59,719 nt of DNA from an uncultured Faecalibacterium sp. (lineage in GTDB: Bacteria > Bacillota > Clostridia > Oscillospirales > Ruminococcaceae): NCBI GenBank assembly GCA_900540455.1, contig UQGD01000010.1, positions 1-59,719 on the forward strand. Reading direction: 5' to 3'. The notes beneath the pieces were generated by a model. It did not search any database. It saw only the letters and a list, made by a program, of their open reading frames with translations, and was not told the DNA's origin. Shown here in pieces: positions 16,119 to 22,731 of the stretch. Every line of letters starts with the position of its first letter. Position 1 is the first letter of the stretch. The position numbers and the translations under genes were made by a program.

Positions 16119-16700
16119 ATGAATCTGCCCAATAAGCTTACCCTGCTGCGTATGCTGCTGGTGCCGGTGTTCATGGTGTTCGTGTCCATGGGCCAGTATG
16201 GCACTTCGGATTTTGACACTACCTGGTACCTGGTGGTGGGTGTGGTGTTTGCTGCTGCCAGCTTTACCGACTTTTTGGACGGTTATCTGGCCCGCAAGTG
16301 GAAGATGGTCACCGACTTTGGCAAGTTTGCAGACCCTCTGGCAGATAAGCTGCTGACCACTGTGGCCTTTTTGTACATGATGCGGGACGGGGTGTGCTCT
16401 CCGGTGGTGCTGGCCATCATCCTGGCGCGGGAATTTGCCGTGTCTGGTCTGCGCATGGTGGCAGCCAGCGCAAAGGACGGAAAGGTCATTGCTGCCAATA
16501 TGTGGGGCAAGGTCAAGACCGTGATGCAGATGCTGACCATCATCTTCTATTTCTTTGCAGCAGCGCTGGCAGGGCCGGATGCAGTGGGGACCGTCTCCTC
16601 TGTGGCCAACTGGCTGTGCTGGGGCGTGGCTGCGGTCACTGCCATTTCCGGCATCAAGTATCTGTGGGATAACCGCAGCTTTATCAATACCGCAAAGTAA
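16119..16700 (+). CDS. pgsA: CDP-diacylglycerol-glycerol-3-phosphate 3-phosphatidyltransferase
   Basis: Makes phosphatidylglycerol phosphate, the committed step to phosphatidylglycerol and cardiolipin, in the cytoplasmic membrane. The 193-residue protein has the complete CDP-alcohol phosphotransferase motif D51-x2-D54-G55-x2-A58-R59-x8-G68-x3-D72-x3-D76 and several membrane helices. The opening MNLPNKLTLLRMLLVP is typical of PgsA. A strong terminator follows. Confidence 0.94.
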   Translation: MNLPNKLTLLRMLLVPVFMVFVSMGQYGTSDFDTTWYLVVGVVFAAASFTDFLDGYLARKWKMVTDFGKFADPLADKLLTTVAFLYMMRDGVCSPVVLAIILAREFAVSGLRMVAASAKDGKVIAANMWGKVKTVMQMLTIIFYFFAAALAGPDAVGTVSSVANWLCWGVAAVTAISGIKYLWDNRSFINTAK

Positions 16701-16728
16701 GGGGAGACCCATACTTTTTGCAGAACAC

Positions 16729-16761
16729 AAAAACGGACAGGGGCGCACCCTGTCCGTTTTT
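16729..16761 (+). terminator. Terminator after pgsA
   Basis: A 14-bp perfect stem: AAAAACGGACAGGG (16729-16742) with CCCTGTCCGTTTTT (16748-16761) and a 5-nt loop. It closes the recA-recX-rimO-pgsA unit. Confidence 0.88.
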
Positions 16762-16786
16762 GGAATTATAAGAGAGATTATTACAC

Positions 16787-17488
16787 ATGGGAGAAAAAGC
16801 ACTGCAAAAACCCACCGCTGCTGACACATTGCGGCGGGTACTGTCCATCCTGATCAACCTCTGCATCCCCCTGGCGGAGCCGATCGCCCTGCCCATGAGC
16901 TGGGATTGGGGCCATGAGAGTATCTTTTTGTTTTATACAGAGGATTCCAACCTCTTTGCCGCTGCGGTGTGTACGCTGGTGGCGGCAGGCCAGGTGCTCT
17001 GCCTGTTTACCGGCAGGGAGCTGCCCCGCTGGCTCAAACGGCTCAAGTTTGTGGCTGCAAGCTGCCTTGCGCTCACGATGCTGACGGTGGTGTTTGTGCT
17101 GGCGCCGATGTACGGCCCGGACGGCTACTATGTGACCCTGTTCACCAGCTCCATGTTCTTCCACCATTTCCTGAACCCAGTGCTGGCGATGGTCTCCTTC
17201 GTGCTGCTGGAGCGCAGCCCCCGGCTGGCCGGGCGGGATGTCTGGCTGGCGCTGGTGCCTACGGTGCTCTACGGCTCCTGGCTGCTGGGGCTGAACCTGA
17301 TGGGACTGGTGGAGGGGCCATACCCCTTCCTGATGATCCACCACCAGAGCGTGGGCACCACCGTGGCATGGTGCATCCTGATCCTGCTGATGAACCTCTT
17401 TTATGCCTGGCTGCTCTGGCTGCTGGGCGGCAATAGGAGAAAACGCCCCGCTTCCCCGCAGAATATGCGGCCGGGCACATCTGCTTGA
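16787..17488 (+). CDS. Six-helix membrane protein, function unknown
   Basis: A 233-residue integral membrane protein with about six hydrophobic segments. I recognise no definite family. The layout, with an early FYTEDSNLFAAAV and a mid-chain MFFHHFLNPVLAMVSFVLLE, resembles the Pr6Pr/FAR-17a (AIG1-like) membrane proteins, whose members include eukaryotic lipid hydrolases; the conserved His and the Thr/Ser-Asn-Leu pattern are suggestive only. The C-terminal tail is basic and Pro-rich. It has its own space between the pgsA terminator and the promoter at 17485, which overlaps its stop codon. No promoter of its own was found with confidence. Confidence 0.75.
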   Translation: MGEKALQKPTAADTLRRVLSILINLCIPLAEPIALPMSWDWGHESIFLFYTEDSNLFAAAVCTLVAAGQVLCLFTGRELPRWLKRLKFVAASCLALTMLTVVFVLAPMYGPDGYYVTLFTSSMFFHHFLNPVLAMVSFVLLERSPRLAGRDVWLALVPTVLYGSWLLGLNLMGLVEGPYPFLMIHHQSVGTTVAWCILILLMNLFYAWLLWLLGGNRRKRPASPQNMRPGTSA

Positions 17489-17513
17489 CAAAAATTGGGA
17501 GCGAGCGTATACT
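17485..17513 (+). promoter_or_regulatory. Strong sigma-A promoter for the MFS exporter
   Basis: Perfect TTGACA (17485-17490), a 17-bp spacer and TATACT (17508-17513). The -35 box contains the TGA stop of the preceding gene. Expected start near 17520, which leaves a leader of about 150 nt. Confidence 0.88.
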
Positions 17514-17519
17514 CTGATT

Positions 17520-17671
17520 GAAAATCCACACCGGCCCTGCCGCCGGGGAAACGAGACCCCACCATGAACACCCTTTTTGCCCGTCCGATCTGATGCACCT
17601 GTGATCCTGCTGTTGAACAAAAATTGGATCACAGGGAGGTGTGTCCCGGCCGATAGGAGCCGGGAAAACGG
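17520..17671 (+). promoter_or_regulatory. Structured 5' leader, candidate attenuator
   Basis: The leader holds several hairpins. CCTGTGATCC (17598-17607) pairs perfectly with GGATCACAGG (17626-17635). CCCGGC (17645-17650) pairs with GCCGGG (17659-17664), and the AGGAG at 17655-17659, the best ribosome-binding site for the exporter, lies in its loop and stem. A nine-codon reading frame (17564-17593) ends five bases before the first hairpin. I see no U-tract after a hairpin, so translational control is more likely than premature termination. Other reading: a riboswitch of an unknown class. Confidence 0.55.
17564..17593 (+). CDS. Possible leader peptide, 9 residues
   Basis: ATG at 17564 to TGA at 17591-17593, reading MNTLFARPI. 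Only a weak GGGG-type site lies upstream. The case for translation is its place between a strong promoter and hairpins that mask the ribosome-binding site of an efflux gene, as in the leader peptides of inducible antibiotic resistance genes. Could be chance. Confidence 0.35.
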   Translation: MNTLFARPI

Positions 17672-18838
17672 ATGAAAACAAAAAAATTGCATATGGATCC
17701 ACTGGACCTGACTGCACTGTGCAATGGGCTGGTGTTTTTTGCGCCGGTGGCTCTACTGGTACGCAGCACCGCTGGGGTCAGTACGGAGCAGTTCTTTGTA
17801 TTGCAGGCGCTGCTCAGCGCTGTGGTGCTGGCAGCGGAGGTCCCTTCCGGCTGGCTGACCGACCGCATCGGCTGCCAGCGCACGCTGGTGCTGTACCAGC
17901 TGACCAATCTGGGGGCCAAGGGGCTGCTGCTGGCGGCCTGGCATCTGCACAGTCTGCCGCTGTTTGTGCTGGAGGCTGTGGTGGAAGGGCTGGGGGCGAG
18001 CTTGGCGTCCGGTACACGCAGCGCCTACCTCTACCGCACCCTGCCGCCGGAGCAGTACCTGATCCGGCTCGCTCAGGTGGACAACTGGGGGACGGTGGGC
18101 TTCCTGGTCAGTACTGTGGCGTATGGGGCGCTCTACCGCTGGGGCGGGCTGGGGCTGCTGCTGGGGGCCACCACCGTGGTCAGCGCTCTGGGGGCGGCCG
18201 CAGCTTTCCGCCTGCAGCCGGAGCCGCCTTGCCTGGCGGCACAGCTGGACCGTCGGCCCCGGGGCCTGGGGCTGGGGGAGCTGCTGCGTACTGGGCCGGT
18301 GGCGGCACTAATGATGCTGCTGGCGGCGCTGAGCATGGGGCGGATTCTGGTCAACTTCTTTTATGTGGAAAAGCTGACCGCCTGCGGCCTGCCGGAGAGC
18401 TGGATGGGGCCGTTGATTTTGGGGTATGCCGGGCTGGAGCTGCTCTGTCCCCGCGTTCTCGGGCGGATACGCCAAGGCCGGGGACTGGTCGGTGCGCTGA
18501 TACTGAGCGGGATGGTGCTGGGCCTGCTGGGGCTGTCGCTGCCTCGCTGGGGGACCGTGGCGCTGATGCTGGTTCTGCCCCTGCTGCTGGATCTGGCCTC
18601 CTGCCTGTTGGACCAGGCGGAGAACGACCAGATCGACCGGCTGGGCCGCCAGGAGCAGCGGGCCGAGCTGCTGTCGCTGTTCAATATGGGGGTCAACCTG
18701 TTGGAGATGGCGTTTTTGCTGGGGTCCTCGGCGGTGTCCGCCCTGGGCAGCGGGGTCTGCTTTGGGGTGGTGGGCATCGGTCTGGCCGCAGCGGGGCTGG
18801 TCTGTGCCGTACCCCAGATACAGAGAAAGAGAGGGTAA
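17672..18838 (+). CDS. MFS exporter (12-helix, drug-efflux type)
   Basis: A 388-residue major facilitator protein. The first half has motif A between helices 2 and 3 as EVPSGWLTDRIGCQRTLV, followed by EGLGASLASGTRSAYLY, the pattern of the small clostridial multidrug or macrolide/tetracycline-type exporters. The second half starts near residue 205 after a short loop. The substrate cannot be told. The ATG at 17672 is favoured over an in-frame ATG at 17693 because AGGAG lies upstream of it. It is co-transcribed with an acetyltransferase one base further on, so this may be a detoxification pair. Confidence 0.88.
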   Translation: MKTKKLHMDPLDLTALCNGLVFFAPVALLVRSTAGVSTEQFFVLQALLSAVVLAAEVPSGWLTDRIGCQRTLVLYQLTNLGAKGLLLAAWHLHSLPLFVLEAVVEGLGASLASGTRSAYLYRTLPPEQYLIRLAQVDNWGTVGFLVSTVAYGALYRWGGLGLLLGATTVVSALGAAAAFRLQPEPPCLAAQLDRRPRGLGLGELLRTGPVAALMMLLAALSMGRILVNFFYVEKLTACGLPESWMGPLILGYAGLELLCPRVLGRIRQGRGLVGALILSGMVLGLLGLSLPRWGTVALMLVLPLLLDLASCLLDQAENDQIDRLGRQEQRAELLSLFNMGVNLLEMAFLLGSSAVSALGSGVCFGVVGIGLAAAGLVCAVPQIQRKRG

Positions 18839-18839
18839 G

Positions 18840-19304
18840 ATGGAATTTCTGATCCGCAGTGCAGAGCAGAAGGATTGGGCCGCTGTGACGGCCATCATGA
18901 GCCAGGTGCAGCAGATGCACGCAGACTGGAGGCCGGATCTTTATAAGCCCAACCCCGAGATGATCCCCCAGGCTGTGTTTGCTAAGATCCTGGAAAGCGG
19001 CACCTGCTATGTGGCGCAGGCAGAAGATAAGGTGGTGGGTGTCATGCTGGTAGCCTTCTATCACAAAGGCAATGCCACCCATGTAGAGAGGGACGTACTG
19101 TACATCGACAGCATGGCAGTGGCTCCGGCCTATCGGGGCCAGGGTATTGGACATGCCTTTTTTAACAAAGCCCGGCAGCTTTGCCGGGAAAGAGGGCTGC
19201 AGAGCATTGAGCTGCAGGTCAACGCCGAAAACCAGGCAGCCTATGCGATGTACCGCAGCTGCGGCTTTACCGACCAGGCTATTCGGATGGAGCTGCCCCT
19301 GTAA
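18840..19304 (+). CDS. GNAT-family N-acetyltransferase
   Basis: A 154-residue acetyl-CoA-dependent transferase. Motif A, with the acetyl-CoA pyrophosphate loop, is visible as VLYIDSMAVAPAYRGQGIG; motif B follows as IELQVNAENQAAYAMYRSCGF. The acceptor substrate is unknown. The ATG at 18840 follows the exporter stop by one base, so the two are translationally linked. A role in modifying the compound exported by the MFS protein is a guess from the gene pairing. Confidence 0.9.
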   Translation: MEFLIRSAEQKDWAAVTAIMSQVQQMHADWRPDLYKPNPEMIPQAVFAKILESGTCYVAQAEDKVVGVMLVAFYHKGNATHVERDVLYIDSMAVAPAYRGQGIGHAFFNKARQLCRERGLQSIELQVNAENQAAYAMYRSCGFTDQAIRMELPL

Positions 19305-19306
19305 AA

Positions 19307-19361
19307 TAAAAAAACAGAGCGCCGCCCTGCCCGGGGTCTCCCGGACGGAGCGGCGCTCTGT
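19307..19361 (-). terminator. Terminator of asnA
   Basis: A 12-bp perfect stem, ACAGAGCGCCGC (19314-19325) with GCGGCGCTCTGT (19350-19361). On the - strand it is followed by a T-rich run (the A7 at 19307-19313). The + strand lacks a T-run, so it mainly serves asnA; it may also stall the convergent acetyltransferase transcript. Confidence 0.85.
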
Positions 19362-19375
19362 GTTATGTATGGGGT

Positions 19376-20389
19376 TTACAGCAGGGGGATGCCCGCCTGG
19401 CGGCAGGCTTCCAGGGTGGCGGCGTCCCAGACGCTGGCCTGCACCTCGCCGATGTGGACGCTGCCCAGCAGCAGCATGCACAGGCGGCTCTGGCCGATGC
19501 CGCCGCCGATGGAGTAGGGCAGTTCACCGGCCAGCACTGCCTTGTGGAACGGCAGACTGCGGCGGTCATCGCAGCCCGCCAGGGTCAGCTGGCGGTCCAT
19601 GCTCTCAGGGCTGACCCGGATGCCCATGCTGCTCAGCTCATAGCTGCACTGCAGCGGGTCGTTCCAGAACAAAAGGTCTCCGTTCAGCGTCCAGTCGTCG
19701 TAGTCCGGGGCGCGGCTGTCGTGGGGCTGGCCGCTTTTCAGCGCTGCGCCGATCTGCATCAAAAAGGTAGTGCCGTTGGCTTGCACAAAGGCGTTCTCCC
19801 GCTCCTTCGGGGTCAGGGTAGGGTAAAGGTCCTCCAGCTCCTGGGAGGTGACGAAGGTCACATGGGGGGTGTGCAGGGGCAGCTTCTGCAGCTCCGGGAA
19901 CATGGCGTGCAGGTTCATCTCGGTGGCGCATACAGCGGCCACGATGGAGCGCACCACGGTCTTGAGGTAGTCCTCGGTGCGGTCCTCCTCCCGGATGACC
20001 TTTTCCCAGTCCCACTGATCCACATAGGCAGAGTGGAGGTTGTCCAGCTCCTCGTCCCGGCGGATGGCGTTCATGTCGCAGTACAGGCCCTTTCCCACAT
20101 GGAAGTCATAGTCCTTCAGGGCCTTGCGCTTCCATTTGGCCAGAGACTGCACCACCTGGGTCTCGATGGTCCCGTCCTTGAGGTCGAAGGTGACCTTGCG
20201 CTCTACGCCGCTCAGGTCATCGTTCAGGCCGGTGGAAGTCTCCAGCATCAGCGGGGCGGAGACCCGGGTCAGGTTCAGAGTGGCGCACAGCGTGTCCGCA
20301 AACAGCCGCTTTACCGTGCCAATGGCCCGCTGGGTGTCATACAGGTTCAGCGCAGGGCGGTAGCTCTCCGGGATGATGATCTTGCTCAT
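19376..20389 (-). CDS. asnA: Aspartate-ammonia ligase (AsnA type)
   Basis: Makes asparagine from aspartate, ammonia and ATP; a homodimer related to class II aminoacyl-tRNA synthetases. The 337-residue protein has the family stretches LYDTQRAIGTVKRLFAD, RVSAPLML, SLAKWKRKAL, and near the end LPYSIGGGIGQSRLCMLLLG, the class II motif 3. The ATG at 20389 with GGGGGAA upstream was preferred to an open stretch 17 codons longer. It is divergent from cysS and has its own promoter. Confidence 0.95.
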   Translation of the reverse strand: MSKIIIPESYRPALNLYDTQRAIGTVKRLFADTLCATLNLTRVSAPLMLETSTGLNDDLSGVERKVTFDLKDGTIETQVVQSLAKWKRKALKDYDFHVGKGLYCDMNAIRRDEELDNLHSAYVDQWDWEKVIREEDRTEDYLKTVVRSIVAAVCATEMNLHAMFPELQKLPLHTPHVTFVTSQELEDLYPTLTPKERENAFVQANGTTFLMQIGAALKSGQPHDSRAPDYDDWTLNGDLLFWNDPLQCSYELSSMGIRVSPESMDRQLTLAGCDDRRSLPFHKAVLAGELPYSIGGGIGQSRLCMLLLGSVHIGEVQASVWDAATLEACRQAGIPLL

Positions 20390-20451
20390 GGTGATTCCCC
20401 CTCTTGCATGGCAGCCGGCATACCCGGCCGATCGTATCATCGAATAGTAGA

Positions 20452-20480
20452 ATTATGGCACATTTTTTCCGGATTGTAAA
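20452..20480 (-). promoter_or_regulatory. asnA promoter
   Basis: On the - strand, TTTACA (20480-20475), a 17-bp spacer and CATAAT (20457-20452). Expected start near 20445, giving a leader of about 55 nt. Confidence 0.7.
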
Positions 20481-20513
20481 GGGCAAAGTGGGCGGGAGGC
20501 AGTGGCTGCCGCC

Positions 20514-20542
20514 TTGACTTCCCCATGCAGGAAAGTTATAAT
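20514..20542 (+). promoter_or_regulatory. cysS promoter
   Basis: TTGACT (20514-20519), a 17-bp spacer and a perfect TATAAT (20537-20542). Transcription from near 20549 would include the complete T-box. Confidence 0.88.
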
Positions 20543-20548
20543 AAACCT

Positions 20549-20826
20549 ATCAATAGAAGCAAATGCGTTGATCCGGGCAGAGTAGCACCGTATCCGCCTG
20601 CACAGAGAGAACGGGCCTTTGGCTGCAAGCCCGTTTGCAGGCCCCGGTGGGAAGTGCGCCCGGCCAGCACGCTGCGGGAACAGGCGCCGCTGCCTTAGTA
20701 TCGCAGTGCGGCCCGCCGCCGTTACCGGCGTTTGAGCGACAAACAGAAGTGGAACCGCGGTTTTGTGCATAAAAATCGCCTTCGGATAAGCTGGCAGAGC
20801 CAGTTTTGTCCGGAGGCGTTTGTTTT
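20549..20826 (+). promoter_or_regulatory. T-box riboswitch (cysteine)
   Basis: Transcription antitermination leader that senses uncharged tRNA-Cys. The T-box sequence AGAAGTGGAACCGCGG is at 20745-20760. Its UGGA (20750-20753) can pair with the UCCA end of tRNA-Cys, whose discriminator is U. A TGC triplet at 20655-20657, inside GAAGTGCGCC, is the likely specifier codon. The antiterminator forms between 20747-20759 and 20777-20782. The competing terminator pairs 20777-20786 with 20809-20818 (10 bp) and is followed by TTTGTTTTT. Identity follows from the motif, the discriminator match and the downstream gene. Confidence 0.93.
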
Positions 20827-20871
20827 TGCCCGCTGCGGCTTGTGTTTGTCACACAAAAAGGAGAGAGACCT

Positions 20872-22269
20872 ATGCAGATTTTCAATACCCTGACCCGTCA
20901 GAAAGAAGAATTTGTCCCCCAGACCCCGGGGGAGTACCGCATCTATGTCTGCGGCCCCACCGTCTACAACTATATCCACATTGGCAACGCACGGCCGCTG
21001 ATCGTGTTCGACACCCTGCGCCGTTACCTGGAGTACCGGGGCGCAAAGGTGCAGTATGTGTCCAATATCACGGATATTGATGATAAGCTCATTGCGAAGG
21101 GCAAGGAAGAAGGCACTTCCATGAAGCAGGTGGCTCAGCGCTTTGAGGCCGAGTATCTCAAGGATGCTGCTGGTCTGAACTGCCTGGCACCCACCGTACA
21201 GCCCCGCGCCACCGAGCATATCCCGCAGATCCTGTCCATTGTGGCCGACCTGGTGGAGTCTGGTCATGCGTATGTGGCAAAGAATGGGGATGTTTACTTC
21301 CGGGTCAAGAGCGACCCCGAGTACGGCAAGCTCAGCCATCTGAAGCTGGATGACCTGGAGAGCGGCAACCGGGAGCTGCGCAGCCGCATGGAGGACGACC
21401 TGAAGGAGGACCCTGCGGACTTTGCTATCTGGAAGGCAGCCAAGCCCGGCGAGCCTGCCTGGGAAAGCCCCTATGGAATGGGCCGCCCCGGCTGGCACAT
21501 CGAGTGCAGCGCTATGAGCCGTACCCACCTGGGCAAGACCATCGACCTGCATTGCGGCGGTCAGGACCTGATCTTCCCCCACCATGAAAATGAGATCGCC
21601 CAGAGCGAGTGCGCCAACGGCTGCACCTTTGCCCGCTACTGGATGCACAACGGCTTTATCAATGTGGACAATCAGAAAATGTCCAAGAGCCTGCACAACT
21701 TCTTTACGGTGCGGGATGTGGCCGAGCACTATGGCTATGAGCCGATCCGTTACTTTATGCTGACCGCAGGGTACCGGATGCCGCTGAACTACACGGTGGA
21801 GCTGATCGAGAGCTGCAAGAACAGCCTGGAGCGCCTCTACACCTGCCGGGAGAACCTGGACTTTGCCCTGAGCAAGGCAGAGTTTGGCACCGATGAGACC
21901 TTGACCGCAAAGGCAGAGGAAGCCCGGAAGAAGTTCTGCACCGCTATGGACGATGACCTGAATACACCGGATGCCCTGGCTGCAATGTTCGACCTGGTCA
22001 AGGAGATCAATACCCTGTCTGCGGTCTCCACCAAGCAGGCGCTGACCGCTGCCGCCGCTGCTTTTGATGAGATCGCCGGGGTGCTGGGTCTGCTGTACAA
22101 CCGTAAAAAGGACGAGATCCCTGCCGAGGTCACTGCTCTGGTGGAGAAGCGTGCTGCCGCTAAGAAGGCAAAGGATTGGCCCGCTGCGGATGCGATCCGT
22201 GCAGAGCTGGCCGCCATGGGCTGGGCTGTTAAGGATACCGCCCAGGGTCCCCAGCTGTCGAAGCTGTAA
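20872..22269 (+). CDS. cysS: Cysteinyl-tRNA synthetase
   Basis: Charges tRNA-Cys. The class I enzyme has 465 residues with Cys in YVCGPTVYNYIHIGNAR (the HIGH-like HIGN), the zinc ligands in GWHIECSAM and HHENEIAQSE, and KMSKS at QKMSKSLHNF. The ATG at 20872 follows AAAAGGAGAGAG. It is controlled by the T-box immediately upstream and ends in the double-hairpin terminator at 22288. Confidence 0.97.
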   Translation: MQIFNTLTRQKEEFVPQTPGEYRIYVCGPTVYNYIHIGNARPLIVFDTLRRYLEYRGAKVQYVSNITDIDDKLIAKGKEEGTSMKQVAQRFEAEYLKDAAGLNCLAPTVQPRATEHIPQILSIVADLVESGHAYVAKNGDVYFRVKSDPEYGKLSHLKLDDLESGNRELRSRMEDDLKEDPADFAIWKAAKPGEPAWESPYGMGRPGWHIECSAMSRTHLGKTIDLHCGGQDLIFPHHENEIAQSECANGCTFARYWMHNGFINVDNQKMSKSLHNFFTVRDVAEHYGYEPIRYFMLTAGYRMPLNYTVELIESCKNSLERLYTCRENLDFALSKAEFGTDETLTAKAEEARKKFCTAMDDDLNTPDALAAMFDLVKEINTLSAVSTKQALTAAAAAFDEIAGVLGLLYNRKKDEIPAEVTALVEKRAAAKKAKDWPAADAIRAELAAMGWAVKDTAQGPQLSKL

Positions 22270-22287
22270 GCAATTTTGGTGACACTG

Positions 22288-22358
22288 CCCGCTTTTTGGG
22301 AAATAGCGGGATAAAAAACTTTTCACATGGCCTGTGCATCCACACGGGCCATGTTTTT
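22288..22358 (+). terminator. Double-hairpin terminator element, copy 1 (cysS)
   Basis: First hairpin CCCGC...GCGGG (22288-22310), a spacer ending TTTTCACATGG, then a second hairpin ACATGGCC...GGCCATGT (22325-22354, 12 bp) followed by TTTTT. The same layout recurs at 37284 (+) and 39404-39333 (-), and its second half at 48623. Confidence 0.85.
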
Positions 22359-22370
22359 GTATGGGGAACA

Positions 22371-22576
22371 AACCCTCTCCGTCGCCTGCGGCGACATCTT
22401 CCCCCGGCCGGGGGAAGTCTTTCCACTCAGGGGACGCCCTTGGCAAAGAGGGCAGGTCTCGTCCTCACCGGTTACTGGCCAGAAAGAGCCTGCCGTTAAG
22501 CTGTAAACTTTTTGCCCTTGCCAAAGCCTCTCCCTTTCGGGAGAGGTGGCACGGCGAAGCCGTGACGGAGAGGGTT
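22371..22576 (-). repeat. Foldback repeat element, copy 1 (206 bp)
   Basis: The ends are perfect 13-bp inverted repeats, AACCCTCTCCGTC (22371-22383) and GACGGAGAGGGTT (22564-22576). Inside each end is a pair of further palindromes: GTCGCC...GGCGAC and CCCCCGGCCGGGGG on the left, CCTCTCCC...GGGAGAGG and CACGGC...GCCGTG on the right. It encodes nothing. It matches the copy at 39012 over its length when reversed. No target duplication is visible. With the terminator before it and the purB terminator after it, it accounts for most of the 22270-22731 gap; I see nothing in 22577-22682. Confidence 0.85.
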
Positions 22577-22682
22577 GAGCCATTCTCTGGCCCAGCGGAG
22601 CGTCTCACTTGTAGCGTGATTTTCAGAAGCTGCAAAAAGCAAAAACGCAGCGCCTTCCCCCATTATCCCTTCTGCCCAAAAA

Positions 22683-22718
22683 CACCAAAAAGGCTGCCGC
22701 ATGATGCAGCAGCCTTTT
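22683..22718 (-). terminator. Terminator of the purine operon (after purB)
   Basis: AAAAGGCTGC (22688-22697) pairs with GCAGCCTTTT (22709-22718). On the - strand it runs into TTTT and lies 14 bases past the purB stop. Confidence 0.8.
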
Positions 22719-22731
22719 GTAGGCTTAATGC

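Noticed and set aside
17641..18852. 400-codon frame from GTG at 17641 overlapping the MFS exporter
   Set aside because: Its product is a Gly/Ala/Arg-rich sequence without motifs, and the MFS frame is clearly the real one.
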